Shown: positions 57,058 to 64,000 of the stretch, piece by piece
Numbering within the stretch: position 1 is the stretch's first letter
Layout: each line of letters starts with the position of its first letter
Assembly: GCF_003182255.1 (NCBI RefSeq)
Contig: NZ_QGTQ01000006.1
Coordinates: 142,325-206,324 of the forward strand
DNA from: Paenibacillus cellulosilyticus
Lineage (GTDB): Bacteria > Bacillota > Bacilli > Paenibacillales > Paenibacillaceae
Direction of reading: 5' to 3'
Length of the DNA: 64,000 nucleotides
Program-made: the position numbers and the translations under genes
The notes under the pieces: model-generated
What the model was told of the DNA's origin: nothing
Database searches by the model: none
The model's input: the letters and a program-made list of their open reading frames with translations, nothing else

Positions 57058-58509
57058 CTACGTCATGATGCTCAGCCGATGTGCGGCCGCATCCCAATTC
57101 GCTCCAATCTCAAGTGATGCAAGCAGCTCATACGGAATCGTGATACTTCCTGCCGAGCTGCCGATGCTGCTCTTCAGCTCCAGTGGCTTTCCGTTCAGAT
57201 ACACCTTTACATCTCCGGCATTTCGATGAATCGTAACGATTGACTTGCCTCGAGCTAATGTTATCGTTCCGTCACTATCAGCTGAGAACCGAATACCGAG
57301 CTCAGCCGCAAGCAGTTTAATCGGAATTTGCACGGTTGAATCACTCTCGTAAGCTGGTACAATCGTATCGATTCGGTTATCGTTCAACACGATATCGACT
57401 CCGGACTGGAGCTGTGCCGGTGTATACACCATGCCGCCCTCCGCAGAGGTTGGACTGCCGGTCTCGAACCATTTGTTCGCACCCCAGCCCCATACATGTC
57501 CTTGCTTATCGATCGCAAGCTGATGATAACCACCACGGCTGATTGCTGACACAGCAGGAAGTCCACTCACTTTGTTCAGCTTTCCATTCACGACGTTATA
57601 CACAACACCAGCATCACTTAGCAGCAGATTCGAATTGAAACTGCGCACCTTTATGCTGGAGAAAATACGTGCTGGTTTAGTCACATAGGAGATCGCAAGC
57701 TTCGAAGATACCGTCAGCTTCCAGCTCCACATTTGACCGTTCGCATTCACTGCATAGCCCGTATCCCAGATCGAGGATACTTGCTTCACATTCGACACTC
57801 CTGCCAGCTTCCAAGGCTTACTGAGCACAACATTTCGATTATCATCGAGCTTCGCATACCAAGCGTACACACTGCCGTCTTTTACAATCGCATAGTTAAC
57901 CATGCCTTGGGTAGAAATAGCTGTTACATTCGTGAGACCGGCTATTGTCACGGGATTCACCGCAGAGGTATCTTCACCACCAAGACGAGCCCAAGCAACG
58001 ACGGTTCCATTATTCAACATCGCACTAGCTATGCCGCCACTAGAAGAAACAGCTGCAACACCATTGATGCCCTGCACTTGTCTAGGCAGGATGGACTGTC
58101 GGTACACGAACGGATCGCGCCCCCACTCCCAGACGGTTCCGTCCGCCTTGACGCCTAGCTGATAACCCTCTTGACCATCTACCGATAAGGTCGTAATTCC
58201 GGTCAGCGAAGGCAGCCGGAGCGGATAAGGGAAGCTGGTGATCGTTGCTTTCTTCTCGATCCCCAGCTCGCCAAACAGATTGCGTCCCCATGTCCAGACC
58301 GTGCCGTCGCTCCGAAGCCCAACCGAGTAATAAGTGCCTGCTTTTACTTGTTTGTAGGTTTGATTCAACGCAGGTGATGAAACACCGCTTCCTGTTGCAG
58401 CAGCCGAGGCTGAGCCTTCCGAATAAACTACCGTAAACAGCATCGCGCACGCGATCATGACCAGCAGCATTGATCTGCGCCCTGTCCGTTCTACTAGATG
58501 AAAGAACAT
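57058..58509 (-). CDS. Secreted RCC1-repeat protein with copper amine oxidase-like domain
   Basis: 483 residues. A signal peptide (about 1-37, cut after SASA). Residues about 50-360 hold RCC1-like propeller repeats (YSVGLRSDGTVWTWGRNLFG, QLAIDKQGHVWGWGANKW). The last 110 residues are a copper_amine_oxidase_N-like domain (VDIVLNDNRIDTIVPAYES, TIPYELLASLEIGANWDAAA), frequent in Paenibacillus secreted proteins and thought to bind the cell wall. Function unknown. A hairpin at 57001-57028 ends it. Confidence 0.85.
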   Translation of the reverse strand: MFFHLVERTGRRSMLLVMIACAMLFTVVYSEGSASAAATGSGVSSPALNQTYKQVKAGTYYSVGLRSDGTVWTWGRNLFGELGIEKKATITSFPYPLRLPSLTGITTLSVDGQEGYQLGVKADGTVWEWGRDPFVYRQSILPRQVQGINGVAAVSSSGGIASAMLNNGTVVAWARLGGEDTSAVNPVTIAGLTNVTAISTQGMVNYAIVKDGSVYAWYAKLDDNRNVVLSKPWKLAGVSNVKQVSSIWDTGYAVNANGQMWSWKLTVSSKLAISYVTKPARIFSSIKVRSFNSNLLLSDAGVVYNVVNGKLNKVSGLPAVSAISRGGYHQLAIDKQGHVWGWGANKWFETGSPTSAEGGMVYTPAQLQSGVDIVLNDNRIDTIVPAYESDSTVQIPIKLLAAELGIRFSADSDGTITLARGKSIVTIHRNAGDVKVYLNGKPLELKSSIGSSAGSITIPYELLASLEIGANWDAAAHRLSIMT

Positions 58510-58584
58510 CTTCTACTCATTCCCCTCTCATTCTGCTGCCCATGTAGACGAGTCGCAATTGTAAAATGTTGCATTGCAATGCAC

Positions 58585-58625
58585 AAAGAGACTGCCCGTT
58601 CACCTACGATGAACGAAGCAGCCTC
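58585..58625 (-). terminator. Terminator of the epimerase gene
   Basis: On the minus strand GAGGCTGCTTCGTTCA pairs imperfectly with TGAACGGGCAGTCTC, then TTTG. Confidence 0.55.
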
Positions 58626-58700
58626 CTCTATTCACTAACCCTTTTCAATTGTGACGCTTAACGCGTTCTCTCTAGTTGTTTCTAGTTGTTTATATTTTTT

Positions 58701-59552
58701 CTAGTTGTTCAATTGCTCTCGCCATCTGTATTTCGGCTCCCAGCCAAGCAGCTTCTTCGCTTTCTCATTGTTCAGAAGCGTTTCGAATCCTTCAAGTGGA
58801 GCACGGAAATCCTGAACATCCGGATACCGCGCAGCCATCAGCTCACGACTCTTCACGTCCATGCTTGTCTCATCTGACGCCAGATTGATTGCTACAGAGC
58901 CCAATCCATCCGTCTCGATCGCCAAGCGGCACGCCTCAGCCGCGTCACGCGTGTCGATGTAGCTCCACAGAATGCGGTCGCGCTCCTCCGGCTTATGGAT
59001 GAACGAAGGGAATCGCTCATACCATTCCGGTGGAATGACGTTGCCTAGACGCAGCGATACGACTTGCATCCCCGTACGACGATGGAACATATCCGCTGTT
59101 GCTTCATTCACGACCTTCGACAAGCCATAGCTGTCTTCTGGCAGCTGTGGATGCGACTCATCCATCGGCACATACGTTGGTCCAAGTGGATTAACCGCGA
59201 AGCAGATGCCATACGAAGATTCGCTGGAAGCGATAACGGCTTTGCGAATGCCAAGACCTGCTGCTGCTTCGAGCACGTTGTACGTCGACATGACGTTATT
59301 GCGGAATGTTACTTCCGGCGGCACCATACCCGCTCGTGGAATAGCAGCCATATGAACAACCGCATCCGCACCTGCCAGTGCGCCGTAGGTTTGACCTAGA
59401 TCCTCTAGATTAACGATAAGTGTTGGACAAAGTTCTTCGTCAGGCATACGCGTATCCACATTCAACACATCATATCCTTGTTCAACGAAATGCCGAACGA
59501 TCCAGCGGCCAAGCATTCCGCTTCCGCCTGTGACGACTACCTTCTTCGCCAT
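58701..59552 (-). CDS. NAD-dependent epimerase/dehydratase (extended SDR)
   Basis: 283 residues. Rossmann motif VVVTGGSGMLGRWIV at residues 4-18; catalytic Ser in SSESSYG and Tyr-Lys in EDSYGLSKVVNE; VSLRLGNVIPP follows. It is a short extended SDR acting on a nucleotide sugar or similar substrate. It lies 50 bases after the aldo/keto reductase on the same strand, so they may share a transcript. GGAGAG precedes the ATG. Confidence 0.88.
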   Translation of the reverse strand: MAKKVVVTGGSGMLGRWIVRHFVEQGYDVLNVDTRMPDEELCPTLIVNLEDLGQTYGALAGADAVVHMAAIPRAGMVPPEVTFRNNVMSTYNVLEAAAGLGIRKAVIASSESSYGICFAVNPLGPTYVPMDESHPQLPEDSYGLSKVVNEATADMFHRRTGMQVVSLRLGNVIPPEWYERFPSFIHKPEERDRILWSYIDTRDAAEACRLAIETDGLGSVAINLASDETSMDVKSRELMAARYPDVQDFRAPLEGFETLLNNEKAKKLLGWEPKYRWREQLNN

Positions 59553-59602
59553 GCTGCTCTCTCCTTTGTTGTCTCACGCTGCCTTATATAACTTCGGTAA
59601 TA

Positions 59603-60541
59603 TTAAGCGAGAATCTGTTCAATCTGTACCAGCACATCTTCAGAGAGTTCGATGCCGGATGCTTTCGCATTCTCTGTCACTTGCTCTGGACGGCTTGCAC
59701 CGATAAGTGCACTTGCAACATTCTTCTGGCGAAGAATCCACGCAAGTGCGAGATTGCCAACAGAAATTCCAAGCTCAGTTGCTACACCTTCCAGTTGACG
59801 AACCTTCGCGATCCGTTCCTCGGTAATGCCTTTACGCACCCATTCCAGTCTTGCAGCACGGCTGTCTGCTGGAATATCTGCTGCTGTGCTGTACTTGCCA
59901 GTCAGAAGCCCTTGCGCAAGCGGCGAGAAAACAACTTGTCCGATACCCGCACGTTCGCCGAGCGGAATAACTTCCTTCTCGATGTAGCGTTCGAACATAT
60001 TGTAGATTGGCTGGTTGACGACGATGCGATCCATCAGCTTACGGTCTGCAATGCCAACAGCTTCTGCCATCTGTGATGCCTGCCATTCGCTTACGCCAAC
60101 GTAGAGCACTTTGCCTTGGCGGACCAGATCATCGAGTGCACGGAGCGTTTCTTCCAATGGCGTATCGTTATCATAACGATGGCAGTAGTAAATATCAATG
60201 TAGTCAAGGCCGAGACGCTGCAAGCTCGCATTCGCCTGCTCTGTTATATGTTTGCGGGATAAGCCGCGGTCATTCGGGCCGTCGCCCATTTGACCGAATA
60301 CTTTGGTCGCGAGTACGTACGATTCACGCGGATACTGGCGAAGCACTTCACCTACTACCTGTTCAGCAGCGCCCCGTTCATAAACATTCGCTGTATCAAA
60401 AAAGTTAATGCCGAGATCGTACGCTGTCTTGATCGCATTGACTGCATTCTCACGTTCTACATAACCGCCATATGTAAGCCAGCTGCCCAAGCTGATTTCA
60501 CTAACCTTCAGTCCAGTGCCGCCTAATCTCCGATAGTTCAT
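59603..60541 (-). CDS. Aldo/keto reductase
   Basis: 312 residues. MNYRRLGGTGLKVSEISLGS opens the TIM barrel; the tetrad Asp is in NFFDTANVYERG with Tyr, Lys in VLATKVFG and His in YYCHRYDNDTP. The C-terminal NADPH-binding part has ALIGASRPEQVTENAKA. It belongs to the YhdN/Kv-beta group of AKRs and should reduce aldehydes with NADPH. GGGAGGA precedes the ATG. Confidence 0.92.
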   Translation of the reverse strand: MNYRRLGGTGLKVSEISLGSWLTYGGYVERENAVNAIKTAYDLGINFFDTANVYERGAAEQVVGEVLRQYPRESYVLATKVFGQMGDGPNDRGLSRKHITEQANASLQRLGLDYIDIYYCHRYDNDTPLEETLRALDDLVRQGKVLYVGVSEWQASQMAEAVGIADRKLMDRIVVNQPIYNMFERYIEKEVIPLGERAGIGQVVFSPLAQGLLTGKYSTAADIPADSRAARLEWVRKGITEERIAKVRQLEGVATELGISVGNLALAWILRQKNVASALIGASRPEQVTENAKASGIELSEDVLVQIEQILA

Positions 60542-60718
60542 TCTCGTATTCCTCCCATAGAACGATAATGTGGATCGTCAAGCATTCTTATTCTAGAATA
60601 GAATGCTTGCGATTGTAAGAACTGAAATATTGTTCATTAGGGGACGTGAAGGGTAGCAGCTATACTCAAGTATAGCTTGTCCAACTGAGCGAAAATTTGC
60701 GATTGTGGACCATAGAAA

Positions 60719-60744
60719 AAGCTGCCGAGTTCACTCGGCAGCTT
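60719..60744 (-). terminator. Terminator of the MTHFR-like gene
   Basis: AAGCTGCCGAG pairs with CTCGGCAGCTT around TTCA, followed by TTTTTC on the minus strand. Confidence 0.85.
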
Positions 60745-60774
60745 GTCTTTATAATTAAAATATGACTGAAACGT

Positions 60775-61716
60775 CTAACGCGATACGTCGACGAGACGCT
60801 TCTTATCCAGCATTACTTTAATATCTTTGACCATCTGAATCGATGCTTCGATCTCAACCTTACGTGTCGATACGCTCTCTACGCTGCAGCCAATCGGAAT
60901 GCCTTTCTCCAGACCAAACTCGTACAATTCCTCGAAGATCTTCGAGGTCAATTGAATCGACTTGTCCAATACATCCGACGAATATTTCAACTCATTCTCA
61001 AGCCAACGAGGAATACTAATGCCGAGCCACTTCATGAAGTCCAACGTCTTCGTGGAGCCGCATGGCGCAAGATTGAACAAAATCGGCACCATCTCGATTT
61101 CGTTCTCGTTGCAGTAATGATAGTAGTCCGATAAGAAGTTTTTCGACGCCTCAACATTATAGGTCGCTTGCGATATAAAAAAGTCACAGCCCTGCTTGAC
61201 CTTATTCACAACACGCAGATGCTCGTCATTTTTGACCATATGGCGCTCTGGTATAATAACGCCGCCGAACGACAATTTATCGTTGTTCATCTTGCTGATT
61301 CGGTAAGCATCCGCCAGCTCAAGCTTCACCGCTTGTTGGCTGGACGATGCGCCTACATAGACTGTATAACGCTGCTGCTCGATGTCCTTTTGCACCCACT
61401 GAGATAGTTCACTCTCTGAATATTTGCCGACACAGCGGTAAATAATTTTAGGTACTTCCAGTGTGTGCAGATACTGCTTGCTGTATAGCTCTGGATCAAG
61501 CATCGTCGTATAAGGGAACGGACGCTCTTGATCGATACGATCCGATTCCTCCTGCACGTCGTACAGAATCAACGCGTCTATATCAAGACCTTTCAGTCGT
61601 TCGATTTGCTTCTGTGCAATCTCCGTTATTTTCTCTTCTGTATTGTCTTCCTTCGGCGGTGTCATGCCGTACGTCAAAATGCCGGACTGCTTGTTCAGTA
61701 TCAAATCCTTCAGCAT
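60775..61716 (-). CDS. Methylenetetrahydrofolate reductase-like protein
   Basis: 313 residues. The protein looks like the TIM-barrel MTHFR family: GILTYGMTPPKEDNTEEKIT at the start, LDIDALILYDVQEES, GVIIPERHMVKNDEHLRVVN and QGCDFFISQATYNVEASKNF, which is the conserved GADFxxTQxxF-type strand, then MVPILFNLAPCGS. It is a divergent member, so flavin-dependent reduction of methylene-tetrahydrofolate is likely but not certain. No partner gene of methionine synthesis is next to it. Confidence 0.75.
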   Translation of the reverse strand: MLKDLILNKQSGILTYGMTPPKEDNTEEKITEIAQKQIERLKGLDIDALILYDVQEESDRIDQERPFPYTTMLDPELYSKQYLHTLEVPKIIYRCVGKYSESELSQWVQKDIEQQRYTVYVGASSSQQAVKLELADAYRISKMNNDKLSFGGVIIPERHMVKNDEHLRVVNKVKQGCDFFISQATYNVEASKNFLSDYYHYCNENEIEMVPILFNLAPCGSTKTLDFMKWLGISIPRWLENELKYSSDVLDKSIQLTSKIFEELYEFGLEKGIPIGCSVESVSTRKVEIEASIQMVKDIKVMLDKKRLVDVSR

Positions 61717-61890
61717 CTCTTCACATCCTTAGCCTGTATTCGCACGTATATCAATCTATGATCCTATTATTAATTTAGTATATTATACACGATACGAATA
61801 GGATGAGCCCGTTTTTTCTAAAAGCAGGTTCAGATTGGCCTAAATTCGGATCTTTTTCATCATATTTCCACTGTTGTCTTCAACCTTAAT

Positions 61891-61921
61891 AGAAAACGAC
61901 CACCTATGACAGGCGGCCGTT
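61891..61921 (-). terminator. Terminator of the YebC-family gene
   Basis: AACGGCCGCCT pairs with AGGTGGTCGTT (two G-U pairs), five-base loop, TTTTC tail on the minus strand. Confidence 0.65.
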
Positions 61922-61933
61922 AGATAGGAACGA

Positions 61934-62650
61934 TTATTCCCAATTGACGTTGTGATAAACCTGCTGAACATCTTCGAGGTCTTCCAACGCATTGATAAGC
62001 TTCTCGAACGCTGCAACGGATTCCTCTGGCAGATCGACATCGTTTTGTGCCATCATCGTGATTTCGGCTACGACGAATTCTGTAATACCTGCTGCCTTGA
62101 GCGCTTCCTGAACAGCATTGAATTGATCCGGTTCAGCGTACACCATGATCGTTTCTTCTTCTTCAACGATATCGCGCACGTCCACGTCAGCTTCCAGCAT
62201 GATCTCCATCACTTCATCAAGCGATTTGCCTTCAACGCCGATAACTGCCGTCTGATCAAACATATAAGCAACCGAACCGCTTACGCCCATATTGCCGCCG
62301 CTCTTGTTGAATGCCGAACGGACTGCAGGAGCAGTGCGGTTCACATTGTTCGTCAATGCGTCAACGATAATCATCGAACCAGACGGTCCGAAACCTTCAT
62401 AACGAAGCTCTTCGTACATCTCATCCGAGCTGCCTTTAGCTTTCTCAATGGCACGGTCGATAATCGCACGTGGCACGTTGTACGTCTTCGCACGTTCTAG
62501 AACGACCTTCAGAGCACCGTTCGATTCCGGGTTTGGTTCACCCTTCTTCGCTGCTACATAAATTTCAAGACCGAATTTCGCATAAATGCGGCTTGTATTT
62601 GCGTCTGATTTTGCTTTCTTCTCTTTGATGTTATTCCACTTACGACCCAT
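61934..62650 (-). CDS. yeeN: YebC/PmpR-family protein (YeeN type)
   Basis: 238 residues. [20 protein letters not shown] and the following [13 protein letters not shown] are the YeeN-type start, where YebC has 'MAGHSKWxNIxxRK'. The three-domain YebC fold follows ([36 protein letters not shown]). YebC/YeeN proteins act as transcription regulators or, by newer work, help ribosomes at proline stretches. I chose ATG 62650, preceded by GTGGGAGCAGC; the open frame goes 21 codons further up without a site. Confidence 0.92.
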   Translation of the reverse strand: MGRKWNNIKEKKAKSDANTSRIYAKFGLEIYVAAKKGEPNPESNGALKVVLERAKTYNVPRAIIDRAIEKAKGSSDEMYEELRYEGFGPSGSMIIVDALTNNVNRTAPAVRSAFNKSGGNMGVSGSVAYMFDQTAVIGVEGKSLDEVMEIMLEADVDVRDIVEEEETIMVYAEPDQFNAVQEALKAAGITEFVVAEITMMAQNDVDLPEESVAAFEKLINALEDLEDVQQVYHNVNWE

Positions 62651-62884
62651 GCTGCTCCCACTTTCTTCATTGTTCTTTACTCTATTATAACGAAAGATGC
62701 TTATGCTGGACAAGCCATACCTACGTATGCGTTAGGCAAATCGTATCCGGAACGCCTATTCAGCCACCGACAATTCGGCTTCCGTGCTGTATTAGGTGAT
62801 GTTTGACTACTCTTATTCGGCGATTTAGACCGCTTGCGGCGCATTAAGTGTAGTTGTGCTACGCTTAATCCCGCTTTCTAGGAG

Positions 62885-64000
62885 TTACAAGATTGGCTGC
62901 CCCGCCATCTGCTCGGCAATTCGCTGCGCCGTTTGCTCGCCATTCGCTACACAATCCGGTATGCCGACCCCATAATACGAGCAGCCAGCTAACAGAATAC
63001 CAGGGTACAGCTGCTCCATATCTTGCTCAAGCGCAGCTACGAGCTGGGGATGGCGGATGTGGTAGTTCGGCATCGTATTATCCCACTTCGTAACCGTCCA
63101 GTGCAGAGGTTCGGCATCGATACCTGTAGAGCGCAATACGTCTTGACGAGCCACCTGCAGCAGCTCTTCCTCCGGTTGATTCACCATCTCAGCGTAAACC
63201 GAACCCGTGCTCTTATAGAACAATCGCATCAGCAGCTGGCTGGATGCAGACGTATGTGCCCATTTGCGACTTGTCCACGTGCAAGCATCGCAGTTTAGTT
63301 CGCGGTTATCTGCTGTGATGAATCCCGTTCCATCCTTCGGCAGTTGATCGTCCGATATGTCAAACGCAATATAAATGCTGATGAGCGAGCTGTTGCGAAG
63401 CTGATCGAAGCTCTTATCCAGCTCTGGATGATGCAGAAGGGATTGAGCGGCTTCACTAAGTGTGCTGAGCACAACATAGTCTGCCTCGATTGTCTCGCCG
63501 CTGCCATTTATCGTTAGTCGATATCGCCCCTTACCGGCAGCAGGATCAGACAGCTTATCAATATGCGTGACCTTCGTGCCCTTGCGGAACTCAACTGCTT
63601 CTCCAAGCTGTTCTTCCATCCGATCGATCAGCGACGATAGGCCGCTTCTAAACGAATAAAACTTCTTTCCACCACTTTGGAACTTGGCACGGTGTGCATC
63701 CAAGCCTTGGATGATGCTGCCATACTCATTCTTATAATCGAGCAAATAAGGCAGGGTTGATGCCAACGTCAACTCGTACAAATCACCGGAATAAACGCCA
63801 GACAGTACGGGTGCGATCTGTTTCTCGACCAATTCTTCGCCCAGGAACGCCTCAAGGAAATGTCCGATCGAATCCTGTTTCGTAAAATGTTCGTTAGGTG
63901 TGTAAAGGTCCTTCAGCGCTTCAACCTTACCTTCAGCCGAAACGAGCATACTCGTCGCCAGAGACTCGATCGACATCGGAATGCCGAATATGGCGTCCTG
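62885..64000 (-). CDS. hemY: Protoporphyrinogen/coproporphyrinogen oxidase (5' end outside window)
   Basis: The frame is open from 64000 (QDAIFGIPMSIESLATS) to the stop at 62885; 371 residues of an estimated 470 are seen, without the N-terminal FAD motif. Visible: KQDSIGHFLEAFLGEELVEK, FYSFRSGLSSLIDRMEEQLG, ADYVVLSTLSEAAQSLL and the closing FAD-binding LAGCSYYGVGIPDCVANGEQ. It is the HemY-type flavoprotein that oxidises coproporphyrinogen III in Gram-positive haem synthesis. The neighbouring haem genes would lie past the right edge. Confidence 0.92.
   Translation of the reverse strand, partial: QDAIFGIPMSIESLATSMLVSAEGKVEALKDLYTPNEHFTKQDSIGHFLEAFLGEELVEKQIAPVLSGVYSGDLYELTLASTLPYLLDYKNEYGSIIQGLDAHRAKFQSGGKKFYSFRSGLSSLIDRMEEQLGEAVEFRKGTKVTHIDKLSDPAAGKGRYRLTINGSGETIEADYVVLSTLSEAAQSLLHHPELDKSFDQLRNSSLISIYIAFDISDDQLPKDGTGFITADNRELNCDACTWTSRKWAHTSASSQLLMRLFYKSTGSVYAEMVNQPEEELLQVARQDVLRSTGIDAEPLHWTVTKWDNTMPNYHIRHPQLVAALEQDMEQLYPGILLAGCSYYGVGIPDCVANGEQTAQRIAEQMAGQPIL

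Overview
The window reads like a chromosome segment of a Gram-positive spore former of the Paenibacillus/Cohnella type. The grounds are a collagen-like BclA-type surface protein, strong AGGAGG ribosome sites with several TTG starts, a T-box leader in front of a methionyl-tRNA synthetase, a HemY-type protoporphyrinogen oxidase, and a cis-AT-less PKS/NRPS of the Bacillales style. No rRNA, tRNA or CRISPR array was seen.

Layout. 1-3.1 kb: the end of a collagen-repeat protein, then a YhgE/Pip-type membrane protein with a TetR regulator; two matching 14-bp operator candidates sit upstream of these two genes. 3.2-4.2 kb: an internally deleted IS1182-family relic at the distal edge of the biosynthetic cluster. 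4.2-39.9 kb: one large hybrid trans-AT polyketide/nonribosomal peptide gene cluster, all on the minus strand except an acyl-dehydrogenase at 38.7 kb. 39.9-45.7 kb: a 1,900-residue protein built of 18 carboxypeptidase-regulatory-like repeats. 45.7-47.8 kb: a frameshifted metG with a complete Met T-box. 47.8-49.8 kb: a worn, AT-rich stretch with two small zinc-ribbon genes and gene fragments. 49.8-64 kb: an ABC transporter operon, an EamA transporter/AraC pair, an RCC1/copper-amine-oxidase-like protein, an NAD-dependent epimerase, an aldo/keto reductase, a methylenetetrahydrofolate-reductase-like protein, YebC/YeeN, and most of HemY.

How the cluster should work. Read in transcription order the megasynthases are: NRPS1 (starter C - A[Ser] - PCP - E), NRPS2 (DCL-type C - A[unusual code, no Asp235] - PCP - C-lobe), hybrid (KS - KR - ACP - Cy - A[Cys] - PCP - C-lobe), PKS (KS - KR - ACP), PKS (KS - ACP). 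No module has an acyltransferase; two stand-alone ATs supply them. An FkbH-like HAD protein, a stand-alone ACP, a 3-hydroxyacyl dehydrogenase and an acyl-dehydrogenase, without an O-methyltransferase, form the set known to make hydroxymalonyl-ACP in zwittermicin-like pathways. A ClbP/ZmaM-like serine peptidase fused to an ABC exporter suggests that an N-acyl-D-amino acid leader is cut off during export; the leader residue predicted here is D-Ser, not the usual D-Asn. No terminal thioesterase is fused to the line; a type II thioesterase and a BtrH-like papain-fold acyltransferase are the release candidates.

The most novel structural feature I see is a truncated condensation-domain C-lobe at the C-terminus of the two megasynthases that hand a PCP-bound chain to a KS on the next protein, and on no other subunit. 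It could be an NRPS-to-PKS docking domain.
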